Shown here piece by piece: positions 8,729-17,412 of a stretch of 64,000 nt of DNA (its first letter is position 1; each line of letters opens with the position of its first letter). Location: positions 496,001-560,000 of the forward strand of contig NZ_CP073720.1 in assembly GCF_025137375.1 (NCBI RefSeq). The letters are read 5' to 3'. The notes beneath the pieces were generated by a model. The model worked only from the letters and a program-made list of their open reading frames with translations, did no database searches and was not told the DNA's origin. A program made the position numbers and the translations under genes. The stretch comes from Dactylosporangium fulvum. GTDB lineage: Bacteria; Actinomycetota; Actinomycetes; Mycobacteriales; Micromonosporaceae.

Positions 8729-9301
8729 TTATGGCACAAGCATCGTGCCGGGTGGTAGGTGGCGTTCCAGGGCAGAGCGCAGCTCGGCACGGCCGGGACG
8801 CACCAGCCAGATATCGACGACGAACGTGTCGCGGCCGTCGCGGGTTCGTGGCCGTGGCATGAAAGATCCCGCGCTGTGGACGTGCACACCTTCCGGTCCG
8901 GTGGGTGTCACCTCCAGCATCGGTGTGCCGAAGCGGCGCACGAGACGCACGGATTCAAGCGCCGGCCAGCGCACCAGGAGCGGAGACGAGCCGCGGCTGG
9001 CCAACTCCAGCCCCGCGCTGGAGACACGCAGCCAGTCCTGGCACCGCGACCAGCGGATCAGGGCAAACGTTGCGGCGTAGGCGATCGGTCCGCCAGGGAT
9101 CTGGACGAGTATCGACACGAGCAACCAGTCCGGCGGGGACGGAGGCCTCATGGCCAGCGTGATCAGGAAGAACAACAGGAAAAACAACACCGACCAAATC
9201 ACCATGGTCATCGCCAGCACAGCCGCGAACGTGCGCCAGAATCCTGGCCGGAACGTTAACGCATCTGCGGCGGGCGGGGCGAAGAGTTGGGGGCCCGGCA
9301 T
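8729..9301 (-). CDS. Uncharacterised protein with two membrane segments, 190 aa
   Basis: From ATG 9301 the protein reads MPGPQLFAPP, then two hydrophobic stretches: AAVLAMTMVIWSVLFFLLFF and WLLVSILVQIPGGPIAYAAT. A cytoplasmic domain of about 110 residues follows, rich in short beta-type segments (WLRVSSAGLELASRG, LVRWPALESVRLVRRF). This layout of a membrane hairpin plus a PH-like domain is common among actinomycete proteins of unknown role, but I cannot confirm the fold. GTG at 9379 is an alternative start overlapping the dispersed motif at 9375-9393. Confidence 0.65.
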   Translation of the reverse strand: MPGPQLFAPPAADALTFRPGFWRTFAAVLAMTMVIWSVLFFLLFFLITLAMRPPSPPDWLLVSILVQIPGGPIAYAATFALIRWSRCQDWLRVSSAGLELASRGSSPLLVRWPALESVRLVRRFGTPMLEVTPTGPEGVHVHSAGSFMPRPRTRDGRDTFVVDIWLVRPGRAELRSALERHLPPGTMLVP

Positions 9302-9374
9302 GTCGTCATCGTACGGACATAGCGTCCCTACTCCATCCGACGGATGGGTACATGACAAACCCAACCAGGTGGGC

Positions 9375-9393
9375 CGCACTCATTTGCCGCGAT
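9375..9393 (+). repeat. Dispersed motif, site 3
   Basis: CGCACTCATTTGCCGCGAT shares the core CACTCATYTGCCGCGA with the site at 12331. It sits 75 bases upstream of the preferred start of the minus-strand gene at 9301. Confidence 0.35.
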
Positions 9394-9444
9394 CAGAGCG
9401 AACGTCGAGCGCTTCCGGACGTACGACCAGGTCGACGGGCCGCG

Positions 9445-9594
9445 TCAGTCGTCGAACTCGAAGCCGCAATTGCTGGCGACTTTCACTAGGTCTTGGATCG
9501 CATCGTCCACGCCGGTGGTGGCTGCAACCAGATTCAGCCGGTGCTTGCCCGGTGCAATCTTGATCAACTCGATCGAAATTATGATGTTTGACAT
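9445..9594 (-). CDS. Possible small protein, 49 aa
   Basis: From ATG 9594 the frame reads MSNIIISIELIKIAPGKHRL and ends VASNCGFEFDD. The high Ile, Lys, Asn and acidic content is unlike random frames in this GC-rich DNA, so it may be a genuine small protein. It is divergent from the gene starting at 9619, with only 24 bases between them. No family is recognised. Confidence 0.4.
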   Translation of the reverse strand: MSNIIISIELIKIAPGKHRLNLVAATTGVDDAIQDLVKVASNCGFEFDD

Positions 9595-9618
9595 GGTGCC
9601 GAATGGCAGAATGTCCTG

Positions 9619-10419
9619 GTGAACGGACGTGCACCGTCTGACCTGGTCCGTCAAATGTGGGCCTTGGTCGTAGAAGAGACGTTCCTCTGGGACCTCACGA
9701 AACAAGTCACGGACTACTACGACAGCGAGACGGCGATCACGCACGGCCCGTGGCTGGCTGTCGACTGTCAGCAGATTCTTACACGCTGGTTCGATTGCGG
9801 GCTCATCGATTGCGTCGCAACCTCCTGGGCCACCAGGGTCCGATCGGACGAGATCGTCCACTTCGAGTACAACGCGGATTGGCGGACAAGAGCGACAGAG
9901 CGCGGCCAACATCTGATCCTGGCCCGCGATGACACCGGTGCGTTGTTGCGCGATCCGAGCACATGGCACGCGGACGGCGACGGGGCAGGCGTCACATTGT
10001 GTCCGTCGGACCAGGCCGCCGGGTTGTCGTTCGACGCCTGGTTCGGCAAGCTCGCAGGCCTGCCGGACCACCTGATCTACGAGCAACCTCTGGACGGGAC
10101 AACCAGTGGTAAGGCCCAGAAGACGTTGGCCGAACCAGAACACGTTCGCATCGCACAGTTATGGACACCTGCCGTTGAGCACGCTGCGACTCACGGCCTG
10201 TCCCTCCTTTGCCCAGTCAACCAGGACGCCCATGTCGCGTTCGATTGGGACCCGACCGATGGGGAGACGGCCACCACCGAATCCATCGAAGACGTCGTCT
10301 GCTTCGTCGATCGAAGCAAGGTCGGGCACGGACAACCGTTCCCATTCGGACGTCACCGTCTTTGGTGCCCCGGCTGTGGTGCAGAGCAGCACCTCGTCGT
10401 CATGCGCCGTCCTGCCTGA
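9619..10419 (+). CDS. Uncharacterised protein, 266 aa
   Basis: The start is GTG at 9619. Residues 8-75 form an acidic helical domain: DLVRQMWALVVEETFLWDLT, then LAVDCQQILTRWFDCGLIDC. The C-terminal third contains VDRSKVGHGQPF and ends LWCPGCGAEQHLVVMRRPA, where CPGC may be half of a metal site. The composition is normal for a cytoplasmic protein. I recognise no enzyme signature. It lies between two members of the broken GSSAWSY family and may be cargo of the same accessory stretch. Confidence 0.6.
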   Translation: MNGRAPSDLVRQMWALVVEETFLWDLTKQVTDYYDSETAITHGPWLAVDCQQILTRWFDCGLIDCVATSWATRVRSDEIVHFEYNADWRTRATERGQHLILARDDTGALLRDPSTWHADGDGAGVTLCPSDQAAGLSFDAWFGKLAGLPDHLIYEQPLDGTTSGKAQKTLAEPEHVRIAQLWTPAVEHAATHGLSLLCPVNQDAHVAFDWDPTDGETATTESIEDVVCFVDRSKVGHGQPFPFGRHRLWCPGCGAEQHLVVMRRPA

Positions 10420-10464
10420 GCAGCCATCCGCTCATGGAGTATGCCGCTGTCTCTGTCTGGCCGG

Positions 10465-10987
10465 TCAGTCTCTCGAGCAGCCACAGAAGTGGATGTGGTC
10501 CGGCCGGCCGTCGCGGTAGCTGATGACGTACGTGCCGACCCAGCGTTCCCGTTCACCCAAGATGTCGGTTCCCATCCATGCTCGCACCTGGCTCGTCGAC
10601 GGTGTCACGGTGCCGAAGGTGTACATCAGGTTGTCGGGCGGCAACGGGGAGGCCGTCGCGAATGCCGGCGGGCCAACACGCCGTTGACCATGTCGATGAT
10701 CGAATGCGTTCCCAGATGCGGTTGCGCCGCCCCGAGCGAGCCCGGGTCGATCGGCACCGGCCGGGACCTGCGCTCCAGCCAGTCCTAGACGATGGCGTCG
10801 TAGCGGTCGGGGTCGGTATGGCGCGGGGCGAGAGCCCTCGGAATTCCAATTCCGTCATCTCCAGGTCGGCGTCTCGTGACTCCCGGTAGTGGTCACCCCG
10901 GTCGTAGACCTCGTGCCGCAACTGCTGGAGGGCGGCGTTCACATCGGCCTGGTAATCCACGGTGTACGACCATGCAGACGACCCCAT
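10465..10987 (-). pseudogene. GSSAWSYTVDYQ-family remnant, copy 3 (full span, three lesions)
   Basis: The most complete copy. It starts MGSSAWSYTVDYQADVNAAL, continues RHEVYDRGDHYRESRDADLE, then shifts frame into DRYDAIV, meets an in-frame TAG (near 10784), and resumes DWLERRSRPVPIDPGSLGA and THSIIDMVNGV. A loss of about two bases near 10670 then moves it to FATASPLPPDNL and finally ERERWVGTYVISYRDGRPD, HIHFCGCSRD and stop. Read across the lesions it gives a family protein of about 170 residues. The stop codon and two frameshifts mean it is not expressed as one product. Confidence 0.68.
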
Positions 10988-11069
10988 CAGCACTCTCTCG
11001 GAACCACGCGCAACAGCAGCGATCCTGATATACAGCGACCGTTTCCAAGCCAAGATCGGATGCCCGCAC

Positions 11070-11456
11070 ATGCCGCTGCGGGGCAAAGGCGGCAAGGTCG
11101 TACTGATCCCGCTGCCGCCAGCGGTGGCTCGAGCGATCGAGCAAGCGGTCGACGGCCGCACTGAGGGGCCGATACTCCGGAACACGCTCGGCGGCCGGAT
11201 GGACCGCCACGCCGCGACGCGTCGGCTCAAGTATCTGGCCGCCACCGCCGGGGTGCGGATGCCGAGGATGCACCCGCACATGCTGCGCCACACGTTCGTG
11301 ACCACCATGCTCGACGCAGGCGTCAGCCTCCGCGACGTCCAGATCGCAGCCCGCCATGCCGACCCCCGCACGACGATGCGCTACGACCACGCCCGAAACA
11401 ACCTCGACCGCCACCCCAACTACATTCTCGCCGCCTACAAGGCATCCGGCACCTAG
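11070..11456 (+). pseudogene. C-terminal remnant of a tyrosine recombinase/integrase
   Basis: This stretch encodes the catalytic C-terminus of a phage-integrase-type recombinase. LRGKGGKVVLIPLPPAVARA is the beta-hairpin after box I; HPHMLRHTFVTTMLDAGVSL holds the H-x-x-R motif; RDVQIAARHADPRTTMRYDH holds the second His and the Tyr nucleophile. The N-terminal arm-binding and core-binding domains and the first catalytic Arg (box I) are missing: the sequence before 11070 has no such homology. It is therefore a truncated, inactive remnant, and evidence that a mobile element once sat here. Confidence 0.75.
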
Positions 11457-11540
11457 TGAACATGCACGACTTTGCCGAGGACCGTGCGCGGCGGCAGCTG
11501 CCCACGTCTCCGGGAAGTGAAGGAAGTCGTGCGCTGATGG

Positions 11541-12233
11541 TTAGGGGCAGAGGCGTGTCTGATCGTCGTCGCACAACTCGAACATGTCGTCGATCGCCAG
11601 GCTGGCGGGGTTGAAGGACGTGCGGTGAACCGCGCCGTCGGTGGTGTACAGCTCGATGGTGTTGCTGGCGGGGAACTCGATCCGGGTGACCTGGAGCTGG
11701 TCGTGTATGGGGAAGCTGTACATGATGCCGGCCAAGGGGTGCGGTGACTCCCGGCTGAGCCATCCGGCGCGCGACCGTAGTTGATACTCGTCGTAGTAGC
11801 CGTCGGAGGCAGACGAGTTGTGATAGCGGATTTGGACGACATCCCAGCGTCCATCGGGTGAGCTGGCGGCAGGGCTGATCGATGAGGGTTCCCACCCGCC
11901 CTCGCTCATCAGATTGTCGAACCACCCGATGCAAACGATCGGTACGAGGAGCGCCAGCAGGGCCGACGCCGTCACTGTCCTGCGTGGACCGGGTCGCACA
12001 GTCACCAGGATCGCCAACGCCAGCAGCACGGGCGCGGCGAGCGCGACCGCGATCGTGGGTTCAGGCTCGGCCAGCGGCCTGAGCGACAGGTACCGGCGCG
12101 GATTCCAGTGCGCGTACGCCTCGCCGGCAATGCCGAGCACGGTTACCGTGACGAGCGGGTACGCCGGCCAGCGTCGCCACGTATGTCGCGGGACCGATGC
12201 GGAGGACACCCGCACATGATCCGTCCCGCCCAT
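11541..12233 (-). CDS. Membrane protein with a soluble C-terminal domain, 230 aa
   Basis: From ATG 12233 (MGGTDHVRVSSASVP) there are three hydrophobic segments: PLVTVTVLGIAGEAYA, TIAVALAAPVLLALAILVTV and TVTASALLALLVPIVCIGWF. After these the chain leaves the membrane and forms a beta-rich domain: SPDGRWDVVQIRYHNSSASD, then YQLRSRAGWLSRESPHP. An ATG at 12344 inside the dispersed motif is in frame but adds a Gly/Arg-rich tail of no character. The function is unknown. Confidence 0.62.
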   Translation of the reverse strand: MGGTDHVRVSSASVPRHTWRRWPAYPLVTVTVLGIAGEAYAHWNPRRYLSLRPLAEPEPTIAVALAAPVLLALAILVTVRPGPRRTVTASALLALLVPIVCIGWFDNLMSEGGWEPSSISPAASSPDGRWDVVQIRYHNSSASDGYYDEYQLRSRAGWLSRESPHPLAGIMYSFPIHDQLQVTRIEFPASNTIELYTTDGAVHRTSFNPASLAIDDMFELCDDDQTRLCP

Positions 12234-12330
12234 CCGTTCGTTCAAGCCCAGTCCGCCGCCGCCCGGGCTCGCGGCATGGGCTTCGCTGCGTCGGCGAAGA
12301 CTGCACACATGCATCGCCGCGCCGACAAAA

Positions 12331-12353
12331 TCGAGTGCACTCATCTGCCGCGA
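12331..12353 (+). repeat. Dispersed motif, site 4
   Basis: TCGAGTGCACTCATCTGCCG followed by CGA is the best match to site 1 (7541) and shares its core with site 3 (9375). It lies about 100 bases upstream of the minus-strand gene starting at 12233. The TGCAC part is itself palindromic. Confidence 0.4.
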
Positions 12354-12382
12354 CCGAGGTGTGGTGGCCTGGCGCCCTAGAG

Positions 12383-12647
12383 TTACCGTTTCTGAGCCCG
12401 GTATCTGCGGAGGAGCGCCGTGATCTTGGCGTAGTCGCGTGCGCCGTTCAGTTCATCAAGCAACTCGTCCGGGCAGAGTTGGTACTGATCGCCCCACCAC
12501 CGACGTGCTCGGTTGTCCCAGATCCGGTAGCCGCCGGCGACTCCCCGCGCCACGTACCTTCGTCTCGCCGTCAGCGGGCAACGTAACAATGCCGTACAGG
12601 TCCGCGCACCCAATTCGGGCAACCGCGAGCCGGCGACTCGCGTTCAT
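12383..12647 (-). pseudogene. Frameshifted small hypothetical gene
   Basis: Two frames appear to belong together. From ATG 12647 the first reads MNASRRLAVARIGCADLYGI then VTLPADGETKV. Near 12540, in a GC-rich run, the sense passes to a second frame: GYRIWDNRARRWWGDQYQL, then CPDELLDELNGARDYAKI and LLRRYRAQKR at the stop. Both halves have normal composition, while their continuations do not. The function is unknown. A single indel would restore an 87-88 residue protein. Confidence 0.45.
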
Positions 12648-12786
12648 GTCGCTGGTGTGGTCGGGTTTCGGGCGATCCTCGTACCCCTGCGGGCCCGGGT
12701 AGGGTGGCCGCGGTGGACGGCGGGGCGGCGCGGCCGGTACGGATCTGCACGGTCGGCCATGGCACGGCGCCGATCGATGCAGGTGG

Positions 12787-13377
12787 CTATCCGAACCGGT
12801 CAGCCAGCCTCGTCAGCTTGGTGACGTACGTCGGCCAGTCATAGTCGTGAGGGATGTTGGTGTTCTCCCGCTGCCAGCCGATCGCCGCGTCGTGCTGCTC
12901 GCGCATGATGTCGGCGTGACCGGCGTGACGGGCGAGGTCGCAGGTCACGTGGATGATGATCCTTTGTAGCGTCACGACCTGTCCATCTGGTCGCCACCAT
13001 GACACCCGCCCCGGCGCGTCGAGCGGCAGCTGCTCGATCGTCTGATCCGCGAACACCCCGACACGGCGATACAGGTCGATCAGCCCGTCCTTCGTCTCGT
13101 CCTCGCGCGCGTACCAGTCTGTCTGCGGGTCCTCGTCGTATGCCTGCATGGGGACCAGCTCCTCGGGCGTCGGGAACTCGCGCCCGAAGGTAGGCCCGAA
13201 GTAGGCGGCTTCGACGTTGAGGCAGTGCTTGAGCACTCCCAGCAGGTTGTTGCCGGTCCCGGTGCGGGGCAGTCTGGCCTCGCGTTCGCTCAGCCCGTCG
13301 AGCTTCCAGATCAGGTCATCGCGAGTCGACTGGAGGTAGTGGTGCAGCGCAGCCTTCGGGTCGCCCAAATCAGCCAT
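12787..13377 (-). CDS. DinB/DUF664 family protein
   Basis: A 196-residue four-helix-bundle protein of the DinB superfamily, which holds metal-dependent thiol transferases and stress-induced proteins. Metal-binding histidines are visible at LLGVLKHCLNVEAAY and in LQRIIIHVTCDLARHAGHAD, the usual H...HxxxH pattern. The start of the fold, RDDLIWKLDGLSEREARLP, matches the DUF664 subgroup (uncharacterised actinomycete members). Length and order are normal and the protein should be cytoplasmic. The thiol cofactor would be mycothiol in an actinomycete, which is inference. It is divergent from the cyclase gene at 13590. Confidence 0.88.
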   Translation of the reverse strand: MADLGDPKAALHHYLQSTRDDLIWKLDGLSEREARLPRTGTGNNLLGVLKHCLNVEAAYFGPTFGREFPTPEELVPMQAYDEDPQTDWYAREDETKDGLIDLYRRVGVFADQTIEQLPLDAPGRVSWWRPDGQVVTLQRIIIHVTCDLARHAGHADIMREQHDAAIGWQRENTNIPHDYDWPTYVTKLTRLADRFG

Positions 13378-13455
13378 GCCAGCCAGTCTTCCTTATACGT
13401 CGAGCCATTATGGGCGAGGTGTCGCCCGCAAGATCAGCGCCCCGCTGGACGGGCT

Positions 13456-13475
13456 GACATCCTCATTTGCCGCTG
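13456..13475 (+). repeat. Dispersed motif, site 5
   Basis: GACATCCTCATTTGCCGCTG is followed by GCGCGTCGCCTT, like site 1. It lies about 80 bases upstream of the minus-strand DinB gene. Confidence 0.35.
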
Positions 13476-13589
13476 TTGGCGCGTCGCCTTGCGTAATGGT
13501 CGGTGCTTGACGAACTCGGTCGTGCCCGGAGTACGGTCGGGGTCTACCTGCGGTGCCTCAAACCGCGTGACCGGAGGAGTCGGTGCTGG

Positions 13590-14546
13590 ATGACGGCAGG
13601 GCGACCGATGCCCACACAGGACGACGTGCTCGGGTACTTCAACACGCTGTCGAACTGGGGACGGTGGGGCGACGACGACGAGCTCGGGACTCTGAACCAC
13701 ATCACCGACGAGGTCCGGCTGGCGGCGGCGCGGGCCGTGCGCCACGGCAGGAGCGTGTCGTGTGCGTGGGAGGTTGCCGTACCGGAAGAGATGGAGCGGT
13801 CGACGACGACGTGTCCGTGCGCCGCCGACATGCCGGGTGCCGAGGATATGCCGGTGCCCGTGTTCCGCAACGACCGGCGTTGGGGCTTTTCGTCCGAGCG
13901 GCTCGGCATCACGTTCCACGGCAACACCGTCACCCACGTCGACTCGCCGTGCCACATCTTCTGGGACGGCACGATGTACAACGGGCGGCCGCACTCGTTG
14001 GTCGATGCCGCAACGGGATCGGCGTGGGCGGCCGTCACGGCGGCGGCGAACGGGATCATCACGCGTGGTGTCCTGCTGGACATTGCGAGGGTCCGCGATG
14101 TGCCGTGGTTGGAGCCGGGGCAGGGGGTGTTTCCCGACGATCTCGAGGAGGCCGAGCGTCGCCAGGGTGTGCGAGTGCGATCCGGCGATGCGGTGCTCCT
14201 GCGGACCGGCTATGGCCGCGTCCGGCACGAGGCCGGTGCGGCCAGCGGTTTCACGCAGGCCGGCTGGCACGCGTCCTGCCTGCCGTGGCTGCATGAACGG
14301 CAGGTCGCGCTGATCGGCGCTGACACCCCCCAGGACGTTCAGCCGTCGGGGTACGAAGACGTGTTGATGCCGGTTCATGCCGTGGGTCTCGTCGCGATGG
14401 GTCTGTGGCTGCTCGACAATTGCGACCTGGAGGTGTGCGCGACGACGGCTGCCGAGCTCGGCCAGTGGGACTTCCACCTCGCGGTCGCACCGGTCCGCTT
14501 CGCCGGTACGTCCGGCAGCCCGGTCAACCCGATCGCCACATTCTGA
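13590..14546 (+). CDS. Cyclase family protein (kynurenine-formamidase-like hydrolase)
   Basis: A 318-residue member of the cyclase family (PF04199), metal-dependent hydrolases that include kynurenine formamidase and relatives acting on other amides or lactones. The metal-binding core is GNTVTHVDSPCHIFWDG (His and Asp of HxDxPxH), followed by a region with RSGDAVLLRTGYGR and a late acidic/His region (IGADTPQDVQPSG, MPVHAVGLVAMG). GGAGGA at 13573 lies 11 bases before the ATG. The substrate is unknown. A second, divergent member of the same family follows at 14695 on the same strand. Confidence 0.85.
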   Translation: MTAGRPMPTQDDVLGYFNTLSNWGRWGDDDELGTLNHITDEVRLAAARAVRHGRSVSCAWEVAVPEEMERSTTTCPCAADMPGAEDMPVPVFRNDRRWGFSSERLGITFHGNTVTHVDSPCHIFWDGTMYNGRPHSLVDAATGSAWAAVTAAANGIITRGVLLDIARVRDVPWLEPGQGVFPDDLEEAERRQGVRVRSGDAVLLRTGYGRVRHEAGAASGFTQAGWHASCLPWLHERQVALIGADTPQDVQPSGYEDVLMPVHAVGLVAMGLWLLDNCDLEVCATTAAELGQWDFHLAVAPVRFAGTSGSPVNPIATF

Positions 14547-14694
14547 CCGCGGTTCGCGAGGTACGCCGCCTGCGTCGGTGACGTCGCGCAGCTCGGCTCG
14601 GCGGCGCAAGTCGATCTGTATTCAGCCAAACTACATACCAGGATGAAGTAATCATCGCTGGTGCTGAACATCGCTTCGGACGGACCATGGAGAC

Positions 14695-15603
14695 ATGACC
14701 GAGTACCGGGCGTCGTTCGACGCGGACGTGGCCTTCCTCAACGGTGGCGGGCTGCAGACCCAGGGCTTCCGGCTGGACCTGCCCGATGCCTCGGTGTCCG
14801 AGGAGGAGCTGGCCCGGCTGTTCGTCAGCCACCTCGGCCTGCTGATGGTGGACCAGGTGCGGCTGTCGAACGTCGAGGTCTTCGTGGAGGCGCACAAGGG
14901 CAGCCGAGGTGGCCCGGCCGCGGCCGCCGTCACCGGGGAAGGCAGCCGGCTGGTCGATCTCAGCCACGTGATCGAGGCCGGGATGACCACGTATCCCGGG
15001 CTGCCCGGCCCGGAGATCACCCCACACCTGACCCGCACGGATTCGCGGCGCCTGTACGCCGAAGGCACCGAGTTCACCATCGACCGCATCACCATGCTGA
15101 GCAACACCGGCACCTACGTGGACAGCCCGTTCCACCGGTACGAGGGCGGCGTGGACCTGGCCGGCCTGCCCCTGGAGTCGATCGCCGACCTGCCCGTCGT
15201 GGTGGTCCGCCTGACCGGCACGACCGAACGTGGCGTCACCGCGCAGACGCTGGCGCCCTATGACGTGACGGGAAAGGCCGTGCTGCTGCACACCGGCTGG
15301 GATCGGCACTGGCGGACCGACGCCTACGGCGTCGCGGCCCCGTATCTGGCCGAGGACGGCGGGAAGCACCTGGCCGACGTGGGCGCTCGGCTCGTCGGCA
15401 TCGACAGCGTCAACATCGACTCGACCGACGGCGGGCAGCGGCCGGCGCACTCGATCCTGCTTGGAGCGGGCATCCCGGTGCTGGAGCACCTGACCAACCT
15501 CGGCGAGCTGCCGGTACACGGCGCCCGGCTGCACGCCGTGCCCGCCCCGGTGCGCGACTTCGGCACCTTCCCGGTGCGCGCGTACGCGCTGGTGCCGCGA
15601 TGA
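14695..15603 (+). CDS. Cyclase family hydrolase with an extra N-terminal domain
   Basis: A 302-residue protein. Residues 85-300 are a cyclase-family hydrolase: VDLSHVIEAGMTTYPGLPGP, the metal motif NTGTYVDSPFHRYEGG, AVLLHTGWDRHW and IDSVNIDSTDGG, and a C-terminal HAVPAPVRDFGTFPVRA. In most relatives the protein starts near VDLSH; here about 80 residues precede it. They read like a small folded module (YRASFDADVAFLNGGGLQTQ, SVSEEELARLFVSHLGLLMV), whose role I do not know. It lies 148 bases after the other cyclase gene, so the two may work on related substrates. Confidence 0.85.
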   Translation: MTEYRASFDADVAFLNGGGLQTQGFRLDLPDASVSEEELARLFVSHLGLLMVDQVRLSNVEVFVEAHKGSRGGPAAAAVTGEGSRLVDLSHVIEAGMTTYPGLPGPEITPHLTRTDSRRLYAEGTEFTIDRITMLSNTGTYVDSPFHRYEGGVDLAGLPLESIADLPVVVVRLTGTTERGVTAQTLAPYDVTGKAVLLHTGWDRHWRTDAYGVAAPYLAEDGGKHLADVGARLVGIDSVNIDSTDGGQRPAHSILLGAGIPVLEHLTNLGELPVHGARLHAVPAPVRDFGTFPVRAYALVPR

Positions 15604-15678
15604 ACTGCCGCTCCTACCAACATATTGGAGCTGCCACGCCGTAACAGCGCTGCCGTCAGCGGCCGCAGACCACTGTGG

Positions 15679-17412
15679 TCACGATGTCGTCGAGGACCTG
15701 CGCCGCCACTTGCGGGACTGCGGCAACAGTACGACCAGGTTTCCGGCGACCAGCAGCGCCAGCAGCCCGACGGTCAGCCAGAATCCGGCACCGGTGCCGA
15801 CGAAGTCGCGTGCGACCTTGTCGGCGGGTATCGCGCTCTGCTCCCGGACGCGCACCGCGAGCCGGTCCACCACCAGCGCCTGACCGGCGACCAGTGACAG
15901 GCCGGCGAGGGCGCCGAGTCCAGCCACCACCTTGCGGCGGCGCTGGTCCCTGGCCAGCGCGACTGCCGCGACGAGGGTCACCCCGAGCAGCAGCAGGCCG
16001 GCAAGGTAGAGGGGTTGCGGCTCGAGCTGGTCCTGCCGCCACTTGTCGGGTGGGAGCAGATGATCGGACGGTACCTCCGGTGCACCACCGAGCGCGAGGT
16101 CAAGCCCGTTGTACTCGGTCGTCCCGCCCGGCTCGGCGCGTCCGTAGCTGTCTGGAATGCACGAGACGGTGGCGAACGGCAGCGCAAAACACAACAGCGT
16201 CAACAGTACGGTCACCGGGCTGAGCCAGCGCCGGCGAAACGGCGTTCGCGTCCCGCGCGACCAGACGGGCGCCGGGACTGCCGGCTGATGCTGCGTCATA
16301 CCGCCGCCCGCGTCGGTGCCGGCCATCGTGGCCGCGACGGTGAGGAACTGCAGCGCACCTTCCGCAACCACCGTTTCCGGCCGCTCCACGACGCTGGGTG
16401 CCATACCGAGACGGGCATGCAACAACCGGCCGAGCAACGGCATGCGGCTGCCACCGCCGACAAGGAAGACGCCGGCAAGCTCGTGCGGTGCCAGTCCCGC
16501 GTCCGCGACCAGATCCGCGGCGAGGGCCACGACCGGCGACAGCAGCGGCGTTGCCACGGCCTCCACCTCCTCGCGCGTGAGGTGAAGGTCGGAAGGGTGT
16601 CCGGGCACATGCACAGGGGCGACGCTCAGCCTCGACAGGCTCTCCTTCGCGGCTCGAACCTCCTGCCACAGCGCCATCCGGTCTCGGCGATCCGCGCCGG
16701 TCGCGGGCGTGGAGAGACGATGCCAGACCTGCGGCGCATCGCGCGACACCAGCGTCGCCAGCAGGTCGACCAGCGCCGCGTCGACGTCAAGGCCACCGAC
16801 GTCCAGCCCGCCCTGCGCGACCACCGTCATCGCCGCGGCGGGCACGGCCGCACCCGCGCCGACCGGCATGCCGGCACGCACCAGCGCCACGTCGGCGGTA
16901 CCGGCACCCACGTCGACGACGAGCAGCGCGGCGTCCGGCGGCAGGTCGCAGCCCAGCACCGAGGTGTAGTACGCGGCGGCCGCGATCGGCTCGCTGACCA
17001 GCTCGACCGCACCCAGGCCGGCCCGCTCGGCGGCGACGGCGAGCACCGCCCGGCGGGCAGCCGCCCAGCTGCTGGGAACGGTCAGCACCGCCGGATCCGG
17101 ATGACCGGTGCGGCCGGCCTGCGCGACGACCACCGCAAGCACCGCGGCGAGCGCGTCGGTGACGTCGACACCGTGCTCACCCAACAGGACAGTGCCATCG
17201 TCGACGCGACGCTTCGGATTGGGCTCGAACGCGGCGGGGTCGGCGCGTGCCAGCCGCTCCGCATCGCTGCCGGCGATCAGTTCACCGCCGGCGTCGGCGT
17301 ACACACCCGATGGCAACTGCTCTCTGCCGTCGAACAGCACCGGCCGGACCCAGCCGTCCGTGCTGCGCAGCATGGCAACCGTGTTCGAGGTACCGAGATC
17401 GACAGCGAGCAC
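15679..17412 (-). CDS. Hsp70-like actin-fold ATPase fused to a membrane domain
   Basis: A 577-residue protein. Residues 1-375 are an Hsp70/actin-type ATPase: phosphate-1 loop MLAVDLGTSNTVAMLR, phosphate-2 loop LLVVDVGAGTADVALV, and adenosine motif GVFLVGGGSRMPLLGRLL. The peptide-binding domain of DnaK is absent. Instead the C-terminal 180 residues hold four membrane segments, beginning VTVLLTLLCFALPFATVSC. The GTG start at 17412 is chosen because GGAGG lies five bases upstream. Such Hsp70-membrane fusions occur in actinomycetes with unknown roles. The membrane protein at 17683 lies upstream on the same strand and may be a partner. Confidence 0.82.
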   Translation of the reverse strand: MLAVDLGTSNTVAMLRSTDGWVRPVLFDGREQLPSGVYADAGGELIAGSDAERLARADPAAFEPNPKRRVDDGTVLLGEHGVDVTDALAAVLAVVVAQAGRTGHPDPAVLTVPSSWAAARRAVLAVAAERAGLGAVELVSEPIAAAAYYTSVLGCDLPPDAALLVVDVGAGTADVALVRAGMPVGAGAAVPAAAMTVVAQGGLDVGGLDVDAALVDLLATLVSRDAPQVWHRLSTPATGADRRDRMALWQEVRAAKESLSRLSVAPVHVPGHPSDLHLTREEVEAVATPLLSPVVALAADLVADAGLAPHELAGVFLVGGGSRMPLLGRLLHARLGMAPSVVERPETVVAEGALQFLTVAATMAGTDAGGGMTQHQPAVPAPVWSRGTRTPFRRRWLSPVTVLLTLLCFALPFATVSCIPDSYGRAEPGGTTEYNGLDLALGGAPEVPSDHLLPPDKWRQDQLEPQPLYLAGLLLLGVTLVAAVALARDQRRRKVVAGLGALAGLSLVAGQALVVDRLAVRVREQSAIPADKVARDFVGTGAGFWLTVGLLALLVAGNLVVLLPQSRKWRRRSSTTS

